Shown here piece after piece: positions 1 through 10,195 of a stretch of DNA of 39,857 nucleotides; position 1 is the stretch's first letter; every line of letters begins with the position of its first letter. A program made the translations under genes and the position numbers. Below the pieces are notes generated by a model. It made no database searches, had not been told where the DNA came from, and was given only the letters and a program-made list of their open reading frames with translations. The stretch lies in assembly GCA_022376515.1 (NCBI GenBank), contig WTXI01000321.1:1-39857 (forward strand). Direction: 5' to 3'. This stretch comes from Lactifluus volemus. Lineage: Eukaryota; Basidiomycota; Agaricomycetes; Russulales; Russulaceae.

Positions 1-466
1 TATGGGACTTTAACGCGCTTAAACTCCGACGTGCCATGGGGCATGTCCAGGGGCATGCAAACCATGCGTGACAACCGTAAATTCACTTTCACTCTACCTT
101 ACTTGTGCGAAGAAAAATTAGGAACATATAATAGCAGCTGTCTAGAGTACACATTCAAATTTTGGTGGTGACTGAGTGTGGATTTATTGAGGTATTCAAA
201 AGTGATGATTCAGTGCCAGTGCTCCTGACAATAATTCCATCCAATATAGTATCGACATCTACGACAACACGACAACAGAAGCAAACTCAAACTCAAAAAG
301 TGACAGGCGCCCCGTCTTGTGAACAGCTCATGAAAGTCGTTCCCAAGGATCCAACACAAATGATACGGCTGCATGACCGCCCGCCACATATCAGAAAGGA
401 ACATCTCAAACGTGTCAGGGCATATTCCTACAGCGCGAACGGAAGCTATTCATGTACGATAGTGTA
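1..466. repeat. Tandem-array block alpha, unit 1
   Basis: This block recurs at 4059-4536 with small indels and, partly deleted, at about 23025-23349. Landmarks shared by all copies are the stretch around 'gtcgttcccaaggatcc' and the end 'catgtacgatagtgta'. Short minus-strand frames cross it, but none is conserved between copies and all carry stops, so I read it as decayed sequence rather than a gene. The left edge is cut by the window. Confidence 0.85.
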
Positions 467-1018
467 GAAAAATTTAGACGCTTCGAAAATCAAATATGAC
501 TTTGTGAAATGGCGGCGTTAGCCAGTCGTATACGTTCTCTGCATCTTTGATGTGGGTTGCGGGTGCGAAGCGAGATGTGGAGAAAGTGTGGCATCCGTCA
601 CGCACTGCTGGGGTAGACAAGCCAGCAGACGGGCCGATGCGAGAGTGCGGCGACTCGTCAGATAGAGAGTTAAGGCGCAGGGGATGGAAAGTGGATGCAG
701 GTAATCGGACATCTCGATTGAGTGGTGAGTTGTGAATGAAAGTTCGAGGTTCGACTTATCATTCAAGGGGGGTATTGGAGGAACAAAGGCATATTTGTAC
801 TATTGCGGAAATGCGATCTGCAGTACTTGTGAATAATGCATGTTGTCGGATGAAGGAAAAGCCACATATAGGAGAACACAGTGAGAACACCTGTGGATTC
901 TCATACAAGAAGCAGAGCAAAGACCACATAGTCAATTTACAATGTATCGAATAGCAAGTCATTCGATACTTTGTAGTTTGACTACTTGCAAAGACCAGTT
1001 CGACGCGGTAGCAGCTGT
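467..1018. repeat. Tandem-array block beta, unit 1
   Basis: Same sequence as 5573-6016 plus 15062-15257 (split by a LINE) and 23350-23884. The minus strand of the unit 3 copy has a longer open frame with a TATA box. In this copy the frame is shorter and the TATA is changed (minus strand reads TACAAATA). The block contains the hairpin insert at 925-987. No protein family was recognised. Confidence 0.85.
917..995. repeat. Foldback hairpin between 8-bp direct repeats (copy 1)
   Basis: Direct repeats 'gcaaagac' at 917-924 and 988-995 bracket a 63-bp near-palindrome with imperfect arms: 'acaatgtatcgaat' before the loop and 'attcgatactttgt' after it. The same structure with perfect 16-bp arms is at 15141-15223. 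The third beta copy has a single 'gcaaagac' (23837-23844) and no hairpin. This fits either a tiny MITE-like insertion with an 8-bp target duplication or precise loss of a palindrome between direct repeats. Confidence 0.7.
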
Positions 1019-1039
1019 CACGGTGTAACCGGCTGGCCT

Positions 1040-1975
1040 AGCTGGCATTACCACTGGCACGTGACGTGAGCTTTTTGAACACCTCCGACTCGGTCGAGTT
1101 CTCCTCTACTACACGATCATAATTGCCACAAATCATCAATACTTCACAGTAACTTCCTAAATAGAAAAGCCAAAATTGCGTGTAAAGTTTCTACTTGACG
1201 TTAGGACGCGCGAGTTGGAGATCGTTCGAGTGATTTGCGTCAGGCGGACAGTTCCATGTCAATCGCTTTGGAGATAGCACAAACTCAGCGCGTTACACTC
1301 TTCAGTGATGTCAACTCCAGAGAGGCAAGGGGAAAGGAAAAGTCTTCGTCAATCAGATTTGATTATATATCCTTTCACCAGGTCACTCTTCTAGTAATTT
1401 TAGATCGGAGGAGTCATAACAAATTAGTATGGTCCGATTTTCATCACAAAGTGGGAGGGGTCATGTATAGTTGTACATATGCATGGCAAATAGGTCCATA
1501 AAGGAAAAAGAAATCGTTTATTCGGGGCAGAACGAGAGACAAAGTTGTTTGAGAGGTCGTATCACGATCCCCCACCCCGCTTCGCTTCGCCAAAGTACTA
1601 TTCCACCCGGAGGCGCGTAACATTCACCTCAAGAATAGTTGGCGGTGCCAGTGGCGGGGTGAGGGGGAAGCAGCCAGACGTATCCAGGAAACGGCGGTGG
1701 ACTAGGCCACGGCCCTCTGTTCTGCGGCTCGAATACTGCATAATAAACCTAGCCCCCCCCGTGGATCTACTGACTCTGCCGCGAGAAGTAGGAATGGGAC
1801 GACGTCCATTGCAGAGCGGGAACGCTCATCGCTCGCGGGCCCATGACCCATCCACCATGGTTGGGCGGGGCTCTCTATCTTTGACGCTTGCGGCGCGTAC
1901 GCTTTTGTTTCGTCTCTGAGTCTGGCCGTCATCTTTCTTCCGATGAAGGCTCGCCGGAGGAAGAGGTGGACACAG
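1040..1975. repeat. Tandem-array block gamma, unit 1 (truncated)
   Basis: Matches 19590-20495. Shared landmarks include 'gagttctcctctactacacg', the 'tagttgtacatatgcatgg' stretch and the GC-rich 3' portion ending near 'ctcgccggaggaagagg'. The match stops where the unit 2 copy goes on into the N-terminal half of its 224-aa gene. Block epsilon, which precedes gamma in unit 2, is absent here: beta runs into gamma at about 1020-1040. Confidence 0.85.
1600..1975 (-). pseudogene. Truncated, frameshifted copy of the gamma Pro/Ser-rich gene
   Basis: This is the counterpart of the C-terminal half of the intact minus-strand gene at 20138-20812. The residues after the Ser run are recognisable, but in pieces in different frames: the Gly-Glu-Pro-Ser-Ser-Glu-Glu stretch, the basic patch, then the Trp-rich tail. 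The first 100 or so codons, including the start, have no counterpart upstream. It cannot make the full protein. Confidence 0.65.
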
Positions 1976-2621
1976 AATTGGAGCCATCAGCAGCGAGTTG
2001 GGTCACTTGGTGATTGTCAACTTGTTCTCTTCGGGCATGGTGGTGGTCAGTGGTGTGGTTATGTGGAAAAAGGAAGCATAAGCAATAATGATGAATGTAG
2101 TCTTGTACTTTGGTTCGTGAGCTGTGGTAGGGCCAGGGCCCATAACCTAAAGTCAAAATTGAATATTGAATGTCCGAGAGTGATAAAGTGGGCACGATGA
2201 TGCCCTTACAACTGATCATTCGAAAGTATTTATGCCAGACTACAGTAGCTACTAATGTGGCTACTAACTGCTACAACAAAGTCAAAACATTAAAACAGTC
2301 AGAACACGAGAAATGATGAGCAGGCACGCTCATTCTCAAAGAGGCTGCAATGCAGCCCCGTAAAATGTGAGGGCGGCCTCGGAAATAAGTAGAACTATCT
2401 AAAAAAACAAAATAGGTCAGTTCGAAACATGAAGGGGTATCATACAACGGTCTGGGCGTCCGCCCCCAATGTGGAGCGTCGTGATCCATCCCGGACTGCC
2501 CTCAGGCTCAGGGTACCAATGACAATGGTATCTCCGTCCGGCTCTCTGACCTCCGCGGCCAATTCTTTTCCCACCTTCGCATCCAACATCTCCTCCCAAA
2601 GGGCCAACATATTCTAATAGT
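1976..2621. other. Unassigned stretch between gamma and delta of unit 1
   Basis: This stretch does not match the corresponding part of unit 2 (20496-21701), so the two units differ here by deletion or replacement. Minus-strand frames at 2417-2650 and nearby are short, and no family was recognised. I see nothing I would call a gene. Confidence 0.5.
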
Positions 2622-3935
2622 GTAACAACCCAATTCTTCTCGTTTTGCACTCAGGTACCGGTGACTTGAATCCGATCAAGAGACCTTGTTCTTCATACAT
2701 TGCATGAAGGTATTGGGACATTTGAGGCGCATCAGAAGCCTGGGAGAAGTCAACGTTATCAACTTTTCTCTTCACATTCATTGAGAAAGATAACGCACCT
2801 TTCCGAGCATCAGGCTAAAGACAAGAGTGCGAGAAGGTTGATGCCCAGAACGAATCAGTGCTTCGATTGCGGTCCTAAATATCGAGGTAGGGCTTGAGAA
2901 GGGTTCAGGTGAAAGGACAAAACGACTTACAGGATGCAGACGCTGCTTTCGACACCCGCCAACTCTATTCCATGTTCCGTCTCATCTTCACCGTAGGATG
3001 AAGGTGGTCAGATGTCGAGACGTGCGGGTATGCCGAGGATATGCCAGGATTTTGCGATCCCACGTCTATCACCGTTGTGGCGGGGTAAATTTGGCTAATC
3101 ATTAAAAATAACTGCTGGACAGACCATCGCTATTGGTAATAGACACGGCTTCAAGCCGTGGTCAGTGCCTTGCCAGTGCAAGATGACCGCCGATTGACCA
3201 ACATATGTCCAGTGGAGCGAAAAGTTCCTATATCGGTGCATGAGTTTGTGCATGAGTCGAAATCGGGCGAGGTAATCAAAGATGTGACGTCACGTACGCG
3301 AGAGGAACGTCTGCCGAAGGTATTCCCGCAAATCGGCTTGGTGACCTTCGACGCGTGAGCCATCGAGGTTTTGCTGCTCCCTATTCCCCAAATTAAGTAA
3401 TCGTCGAAAATCGGATGGGTATATACATACAATATTTCCAGTGCACGTCGATGTTCTCTCTGACCGACGTACCATACGACTGGGATCGAAACGCGCAGAG
3501 ACGTGGTTTGGCAACCACGCATGTGCGTGAGTTGCTGATACCTCGCACAAGAGTAGATGATTGGCGGCTCGTTCGCATAAGCGCTAACGACGAATGCCAG
3601 GCAGCAGAGCATGAGAAGGACCAACATGACTGGAGGTGCGTGGCGGCGACGGTCCTGCTGGACGGGATCTGGTCTAGCAAAGGGAGACGCTCCTTGGAGG
3701 TGTAGATATTCTTCTCAGGAAAGATTGAAATGTGGGGAAGCTTCTGCTTCAAGATCGATGTCGAAAGAGGGATGGTATCGATGGTATGATAGGAAGCACC
3801 AGGGAGTGGATGCACTGACATGATGAAGTGCGGAAAGTAAAGGAGAGGAAGAGTGAAAAAAAAAAAGGAATGAAATTAAAGGAAGGAGGTTGGTATGGAG
3901 AGAGAGGTCATAATGAAGAGAAGGTTATATACTAT
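2622..3935. repeat. Tandem-array block delta, unit 1
   Basis: Matches 21702-23000 nearly throughout, from 'caacccaattctt' to the purine-rich 'aggaatgaaatt' end with its poly-A run. It carries a decayed M20 peptidase gene on the minus strand. Confidence 0.9.
2640..3821 (-). pseudogene. M20 (CPS1-like) carboxypeptidase pseudogene, unit 1
   Basis: Family M20 carboxypeptidases of the CPS1 type are vacuolar zinc enzymes that remove C-terminal residues from small peptides. The minus strand starts like the better copy at 22902 (MSVHPLPGASYHTID), then changes frame within about 25 codons. A membrane segment follows (LVLLMLCCLAFVVSAYA), as in CPS1 type II anchors. Further down, fragments in several frames correspond to the YL.TFPL motif and the 'W.G....LKP' strand before the metal site. 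The usual HxD metal-binding motif is replaced by Asn-Ser-Asp, as in the other copy. Multiple frameshifts make it non-functional. Confidence 0.65.
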
Positions 3936-4058
3936 ACTACATTGGACAGGTCCATCGTCAGGGGACCACTCAGTCGTTCAGTTACACGAATGTCATAACT
4001 CGAGGCCATGCAAGCGGACTTTGAATCAACTTCGCGGGGTGAGAAAAATCCGGGCTAT

Positions 4059-4536
4059 ATGGGACTTCAACGCGCTTAAACTCCGACATGGGGCATGTCC
4101 AGGGGCATGTCAAACCATGCGTGACAACCATAAAATTCACTTTTCACTCTACCTTACTTGTGCGAAGAAAAGTTTGTGAACATATAATAGCAGCTATCTA
4201 GAGTACACATTCAAATTTTGGTGGTGACTGAGTGTGGATTTATTGAGGTATTCAAAAGTGATGATTCAGTGCCCCTGACAATGAATTCTAATTCCAATGT
4301 AGTATCGACATCTATGACAACACGACAACAGAAGCAACACAAACTCAAAAAAAGTGACAGGTGACCCGTCTTGTGAACACAAGTATTCAGCTCAATGAGT
4401 CGTTCCCAAGGATCCAACATAATGATTTACGGCTGCATGACCGCCCGCCACATATCAGAAAGGAACCATCTCAAACGTGTCAGGGCAGATTTCCTACAGC
4501 GCGAACGGAAGCTATTCATGTACGATAGTGTAAATA
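4059..4536. repeat. Tandem-array block alpha, unit 2
   Basis: Second copy of the sequence at 1-466, starting with 'tatgggactt' and ending 'cgatagtgtaaata', where the LINE tail has inserted. Distance from the first copy is about 4.06 kb, which gives the period of the deleted form of the unit. Confidence 0.85.
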
Positions 4537-5571
4537 ATAACTGTCCCAACAACACAAACCCATAATAATCGCTGTAGCAGCGGAATCTGCCCTTTCAAAA
4601 GCGCTAGTCGCGTCCCAGCATGAAGATCAAGCGGAGTCCATCAGACTACTCAGAAGACTGAATAATACATTCGATAAGTACCCCAACGTTAAAATCACTC
4701 TCCTATGGCTGCCCAAAAACGTACAACTCGTAGGTTTCGTAGAACAAGACAACTCGCCTTGGAGGCGGTTAGGACGGCAGACCTCGACAACTTCGCCGAG
4801 CCCCAAACGATAAACAACCAATTGAAAAAGGCCGAAGAAAGCGGCGATAACGGAGTGGGCAGAGCGGTACAACCAAGGACCGCACACATCAATGGCCTAC
4901 CGAACAGCGCTCACTTCCCCGCAGAACGGAAGAACACATCACACTTTCCAGTTAAAGAAACACCCCTACCCACTAACAACGGGAAACACGACCACCGGAC
5001 CCAATGTAGAGAGGCCCAAAGCTACGTTCTCCAGATTAACACACTCCACTTTCTACCATTTTATTACAGGACACGCATTCACCACAAATATCCTTCTCCC
5101 AACACACTCTAGAACAAGTCGCAAGTCAAGGAGAAACGTTACAAACGATCGAGCATGTCATCATGCACTGCCCACTTTCGACACCGCGCGCCACCGACAT
5201 TTGATGTCCCAATTGCCGCACTTGGAGCCTCAAACAGCTCCTCGAAACCCCGAAGCGCGTCCAAGAGCTGCTTCGGTAGAGGAGACGAGGGCCTGCAATA
5301 AACCGCGGGAAGTCTGGGAACCAGACTGAGGCACAGGGTCTCCCTTTTTTCCGCAGCAGAGTCACCCCTGTTGCAAGTATATACATACATACACACGACC
5401 ACCGCATAACATATCACACTACTACACACCGACGGCTTACAACCATAACTTACTCTTTCCAGCTCTCTTTCCCCTACCTGCTAGTTATAACGCTTAGTTA
5501 CCCTTCGCGACCGCCTCTGTGCCACGTTGTACGCGCTGCGGAATACATATTCGGATTCAAAAAAAAAAAAA
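4537..5571 (+). mobile_element. 5'-truncated Tad1-like LINE tail
   Basis: About 1 kb of non-LTR retrotransposon interrupts the repeat between alpha and beta. In the frame read from 4542 there is an RNase H-like segment (residues like KPIIIAV..ESALSKAL, then ITLLWLPKNVQLVGFVEQD, the equivalent of W.P.H.GI.GNE.AD). Later fragments in other frames give the C-terminal zinc region (ETLQTIEHVIMHCPL) and the typical end REVWEPD followed by a stop at 5327-5329. A short 3' UTR ends in 13 A's (5559-5571). Frame changes at about 4750 and 5110 show it is dead. No convincing target duplication was found; 'aata' on both sides is the best candidate. Confidence 0.8.
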
Positions 5572-5572
5572 G

Positions 5573-6016
5573 AATAGTTTTAGACGCTTCGAAAATCAAA
5601 ATATGACCTTGTGAAATGGCGGCGTTAGCCAGTCTGTATACGTTGTCTGCATCTTTCATGCGGGGTTGCGGGTGTGAAGCCGGGAAATGTGGAGAAAGTG
5701 TGGCATCCGTCACGCACTGCCTGAGACAAGCCGGCAGACGAGCTGATCTGAGAGTGCGGCGACTCGTCAGATAGAGAGTTATGGCGTGAGGGGATGGAAA
5801 GTGGATGCAGGTGATGGGACATCTCGATTGAGTGGTGAAAGTTCGAGGTTCGACTGTCAGTAGAGTTGCGTAGATGTTATCATTCGAGGGGGGGTATTGG
5901 AGGATCACCATAGAAGAACAAACGCATATTTGTACTATTGCGGAAATGCAATACGCTGTACTTGTGAATACTGCTAAGTGTGAATGCGATATGCCGAGGA
6001 CAATGCATGTTGTCGG
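5573..6016. repeat. Tandem-array block beta, unit 2, left part
   Basis: Matches 475-830 and 23350-23780. It is cut at the 12-bp sequence 'gcatgttgtcgg' (6005-6016), which is duplicated at 15062-15073 where beta resumes. Confidence 0.85.
6005..6016. repeat. 12-bp target-site duplication, left copy
   Basis: 'gcatgttgtcgg' here and at 15062-15073 brackets the LINE-plus-gypsy insertion. The uninterrupted site is present once in each of the other beta copies (near 839 and 23778). Confidence 0.9.
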
Positions 6017-7067
6017 CCCTCCTCCCCCTACTCCCTCCTCCCCCCTACTTACGTCGGTCTGGTCCAACCCCATCTCACGGTGGCATCTCACCTTCCTTCC
6101 CCTCACGAACCTCTGGTCTCTCGTTAAATCCAGAACCCCCCCCCTCTTTCCTTTCTCATACCCCTCTCCGCCGTACTCGTCCGCCTGGTCACACCAGGGC
6201 TTCACTTCCTATGCTTCCTCCCCTAAGGAGGTCCACTCTCTCACTCGCTCCCTCATCACTAAACCCCCCCCTCTTGCCCATTACCTTTACATCAGATCCC
6301 TTCCTATCCCACCCCTGACTCCTACGGACATGCCTTCTTACTTTACAGTGGGGAGAGGTTGCTGCAGTCGGGGGTGTCAGTGGACACGGACCGTAGATGG
6401 TCACTCCTCAAGGCCCTCGCGCAGGGCCTCAATTTTTTCCTCTCGCTCCCTTCGGGGGGTTTTCTCTATATTCTCCTACCGAACAAATTGGTGCTACCTT
6501 ATCTTCTGAACACTTCTACTAAGTCCCCTTTCTCCCTTTTGCCTCGTACTTTACTTCTTCTCTTTCTTCTTTTTGGACCCTTCCCCAGTGCGCGCTGTTG
6601 AGCTACGGCTCTTCAAGGAATCTTGGGCTTGTGTCCCTGGGTTGGAGGAACTGGCTCGCCTCCTTAGAGACTTGCAACCTACCTTAACGGTCGAACCCCC
6701 AGTTCCCCCCTCTGATCTCGCATTCAACTTATGGGGGACGGAGCTCGCTTCTGGGGAGCTCCCTCGCACGCCGGGTCACAAGGCCTGGCGCGCTTGCCCT
6801 AACACCCCATCAAACCAACCCCACCATTTGTGCGGGGGCTGCTCTCCCACAGAAACAGACATCTCTTTACATCTGGGCTCCAAATACTCAGTCAACACGC
6901 CTTTTTCGCAGACTATAGCGACCAGTTCCGGCCACTGGCAGGAGACAACACCTTCTGCCCTTGCAACGACGTCCCTTTCACACCCACACTCTCACCACTT
7001 CACTCAGGCCCGCCCACACCGGCCCCCATCCACCGCTACTCCATCAACCACGTCCTCTTTGACTGCC
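6017..7067 (+). mobile_element. LINE tail, left portion (split by a gypsy element)
   Basis: The 3' end of a non-LTR retrotransposon ORF. From about 6370 a frame carries an RNase H-like segment (DTDRRWSLLKAL, then LPNKLVLPYLL, then TSTKSPFSLLPRTLLLLFL). From 6830 to 7067 another frame gives the C-terminal region (HAFFADYSDQFRP, GDNTFCPC, ending NHVLFDC). That frame continues at 14721 once the gypsy element and one copy of its 5-bp target duplication are taken out. Several frame changes show it is degraded. It is 5'-truncated at 6017 beside the 12-bp target duplication. Confidence 0.75.
7063..7067. repeat. 5-bp target-site duplication of the gypsy element, left
   Basis: 'ctgcc' here and at 14716-14720, immediately outside LTR ends TGTTA...TAACA. 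A 5-bp duplication is usual for Ty3/gypsy integrases. Confidence 0.85.
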
Positions 7068-7670
7068 TGTTAAGGTTCCAAGTGGGACCTTTGTACGAAG
7101 TGTACGTTCGTTGTGGAGTCAAGAGCAAGTCTTGCAAGACGTGCAAGACAAGATCAAAAGTTCGATAAGAAGAGACTTAGTAAACGACTAAGTCAAGAGC
7201 GTTTCAGAGGTCAAGGGCTTTGGGCTCAGGGTGAGACCAAAGTGTCAAGAAGTCGTGAAGAGTGATGTCAAGGGGTTCTCTCAGGTCGATGCTTCTAGGC
7301 AAGACAAGGTTCTAATAGATAGAAGGACTTGGATTGCGAAACAAAACTGAGACTTAAGGTCTCTAGGGCAAAAGTACAGGGTTTTATATAGAGAGAACGA
7401 GGCTATGTACACAGCCGTAGGGGCTGTGACCTTCGTACAGCTTTCAGGGTTTGAAACATGTTCCAGGAATCAGCGAGTCATCCTGTGCATGTGGCTGTTG
7501 CTTGCGGCTGTACGGTGCTGTGTGAGGCTGTACCGTGAGAGAGAAATAAGTAAGCGATCTGAAACAAAGCGATCGGTAGTCCATTCGCATAAGCAAGGGA
7601 GTCAGCAGAAATGAGTCAGCAGTCCGAAAATGTACAGTATGAGTCAGCAAGCACGTGTCAGTCCATAACA
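7068..7670 (-). repeat. 3' LTR (603 bp)
   Basis: Begins TGTTAAGG and ends CATAACA on the plus strand, giving 5-bp inverted termini. Compared with the other LTR it has three substitutions and lacks five single bases, each in or next to a short homopolymer run (for example gttg/gtttg, ggggt/gggggt, tttta/ttttta). Confidence 0.95.
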
Positions 7671-7682
7671 CCATCCCCCGTC
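7671..7682 (-). other. Polypurine tract of the gypsy element
   Basis: On the element strand the bases directly before the 3' LTR read GACGGGGGATGG, a purine-rich run in the place where plus-strand DNA priming occurs. Confidence 0.7.
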
Positions 7683-7736
7683 TAAGGCGCAGTCCCACCT
7701 GCGTTCATTCACGGTCAGCAGCATAGTCCCAGTCAC

Positions 7737-8805
7737 TCATCTCCGCGTTGATCCAGCCAGACGTGGAGCGGTCGATCCGTGGCCGTACCAGAGGTAAGCC
7801 TTCTTGTCGTCGGTGTAGGGGCAGGACCAGTGCCAGTGAGGGTGTTCTAAGGGGACTCTACAAGCGTCTCCGAACTTGCATTGCTGGTGGGGTTCATGAC
7901 ACGAAGGGCCTGAATGGCCGTAGTCAGCGCACCATTCGCACCATGGTGGAGGGGGCACTCGACGTAGAGGTGCCCGGGGTTTCGTCGCTTGCATCGACCA
8001 CAATAGGGCGTGTGCGTGACCCTGGCTGCGGCACTATCAGCGGCGGTTCCACTGCTACTATTGACGACCCGTTCCACGCAAGTCTTGCAGTAAAGGGGAT
8101 GCGTGCTGTCATAAATTGGACTCCTTGGCCACTCGTCGTCGTTAGCGTCGCGTCATTATCAAATGCCCATCCGAGTTCGTCGTCCTGGATAGGGGAGACA
8201 GATGAGGCGGGCGAGTTGCGGACGTTAGAGGCCGGTGAGCTTGGTAAGGAGGGTAGTTGGTTGTTTGGCGGGGAGGGGGTGGCGTCGCTCCGCGGGAGTC
8301 CACCAAAATCGGGGAGGTTCTCGTGCCACGTTGGTGACGCGAGGATGGGGAGTGGGGACCGCGGGTGGTCGGAGGTAGGTGTGAGGTAGTCCCAAAGCGA
8401 ACTCGTCGGTTTGGGTTGCTGTATGGCCCATGCTGCGAACTCGCAGGCCTGGAAGAGCGATTCTCTAAGGGCGTCGTCGAGCGGGGTAATTCGGGGTATA
8501 AGGTGGGAGACGGGGGTCGGGGAGCGGTTTCTCTGACGCCGTGTATAGGTCACTGGGATAAACGGTGGAGAGGCCGAACGATGATTGGTAGATGAGGGAC
8601 GATGGGTGGACCGGGCGGATGGGACGTGGTGCGGGTAGGTCATATTGGGCTGAGACATGTTGCATACGCGAACTGTGAGTGAAGTAGGTAGTGGTGGTGT
8701 GGTAGTGGTAGTTGTAGTGGTGGGGATGAAAGTTGGTGATGTCGTTTCTTGCTGAAGCAAGAGGGTTCTTATAGCTTTTGGTTGAGCTTTGTAAAAGGCT
8801 GTGAG
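7737..8805 (-). pseudogene. C-terminal extension of Pol with two zinc-knuckle-like motifs
   Basis: After the chromodomain the frame runs on through a Thr/Pro/Ser-rich low-complexity stretch (frame 7924-8760). It reaches two Cys/His clusters that lie in different frames: YCGRCKRRNPGHLYVECP (near 8000) and WCEWCADYGHSGPSC followed by C/H pairs (near 7930-7870). A one-base change between them would join them into a tandem knuckle. Zinc knuckles are usual in Gag, not at the end of Pol. A role in nucleic-acid binding is inferred from the motif only. I do not know a named family for this tail. Confidence 0.55.
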
Positions 8806-8960
8806 CAGTTCTGGGGCGTCAACATTTTCAGCTGGTTCCCATGTGTTGTGTGCGGCGGAATAGCCTTTCCACTTTAGGAGATATTGGAGCCTGTCTTGTT
8901 CTTTGGTCCGATACGTCTGGACCCTAGAACAGCTTCTACTTCGTACTCCTCTTCTCCGTC
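8806..8960 (-). pseudogene. Chromodomain of the gypsy Pol
   Basis: Two adjoining frames give EEEYEVEAVLGSRR and then LQYLLKWKGYSAAHNTWEPAENV, a clear chromodomain: E.E.IL strand, then the aromatic W.GY....TWEP core. A frame change lies between them at about 8905. In chromoviruses this module follows integrase and steers integration by binding modified histones. Its presence sets the element in the chromovirus lineage. Confidence 0.85.
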
Positions 8961-10030
8961 TACAAGTTCCGGTGCAGGCTGTTCGAAGTTCGGACCATGT
9001 TCGGGCGTTTCCGTATAGGGGCGATCAGTGATGTGTGAAACACATCATGAATCTGCCATCGATCTGGAGTTTGAGGCGTACTACTACCGGTGATATGACT
9101 TTGGTGATTGTAAAAGGTCCGTAGCGTTTTGGGGCTAGCTTGCTGCTAAGGTGCGTCATTTTGAGATTGGTACCTTCAAGCCAGACTTTTCTCCTACGGC
9201 ATATTTTCGGTAGTGGCGTTGACCCTTCTTGTGTTCTGTGCGCTTGTGAAGGAGGGTCTGTGCGTGTTTCATTGCTGATCGGGCTTTTTCTCGGATGTTT
9301 TTGAGTTCTTCGGACTTTTGTTGACATAGGGTAGATGGCTTGTGATCCGAGAGGTTGCGACGAGAGGGGTGTACCCGATGAGGAGTTCGTACGGAGTAAA
9401 TCCGGTTGTGGCGTTTGGCCATGAGTTATGAACGAACTGGGCCATGGGCAAAAGTGTGGACCAGTCATTCATGTAATCATTGCCGTAGATGCGGAGATAT
9501 TGTTCTACTCGTTGGTTGCTTCTTTCGATTGACCATCTGTTTGAGGGTGATAGGCGGTACTGATATTTTGTGATATCTTGAGTTTCTGACAGAGCCTGTG
9601 GCTAGATGTGATGTAAGCGGGGATCTCTATCAGAGATGATTCTTCGGGGAATGCCGTAGTTCGGAAAAACATTGGAGATGTATAAGTCGATAACTTCTTC
9701 CGTGGTGATCTTTTTCGTACATGGCAAGAAAACGGCGCTTTAGTGCAATCGTGATCAACGATCGTGAGGATGGAATCATATCCATGTGACTCGGGAAGAT
9801 CCGTGATAAGATCCATCGCCACGACTTGGAAAGGAACATTGGATGCCTCCTGTTCTCGTGGTTCGATGGAGCGATGGGGGGTTTGGGCGATGGGTAAGGG
9901 GTTTTGTTGACTGGCATGTGGCGCATCCCTTGACGTATTGTGTGACATACTGCTTGAGTCCAGGCCACCAGAAGTTATGGAAGACTTCTATCATGGTGTT
10001 GGCGATGCCTGGATGGCCAGCGAGTGATGG
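8961..10030 (-). pseudogene. Gypsy integrase (frame-broken)
   Basis: In order on the minus strand: the zinc-binding region (GHPGIANTMIEVFHNFWWPG, then GCATCQ); the catalytic core with the first Asp (VVAMDLITDLP..YDSILTIVD); a broken middle where the second Asp motif should be; the third acid region (STAYHPQTDGQSKEATNE); VHNSW..T..TPYELL; and the C-terminal GPY/F module (APKRYGPFTITKV). At least four frame changes separate the pieces at about 9890, 9640, 9500 and 9400. It is not translatable as it stands. Confidence 0.85.
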
Positions 10031-10195
10031 TCATGATAACGCCAGAGTATATCTTTCTTCAGTTGGTCGTCCTCAGGGACTACCGGAGCATCCGCTTTCC
10101 ACCACTGTCCTTTGTGATCTTGCTCTAGCTGATGCTCTTCGGCCCATTGTTTCATGAGGTCGTCGTTTTCTTTTTGTGCTAGCCAGACACGTTCT

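Noticed and set aside
4536..5580. Target duplication around the first LINE tail
   Set aside because: The best match is 'aata', too short and AT-rich to be told from chance beside a poly-A tail.
5498..6205. 235-codon minus-strand frame
   Set aside because: It spans LINE poly-A, block beta and the second LINE. Parts of beta are shared with the other copies, but the frame as a whole is accidental.
5874..6509. 211-codon plus-strand frame
   Set aside because: It joins part of repeat block beta to the inserted LINE across the 12-bp target duplication, so it is a chance fusion; the LINE residues lie in other frames.
7748..8389. 213-codon plus-strand frame inside the gypsy element
   Set aside because: Antisense to the Pol C-terminal extension, where Thr/Pro/Ser codons leave the opposite strand open.
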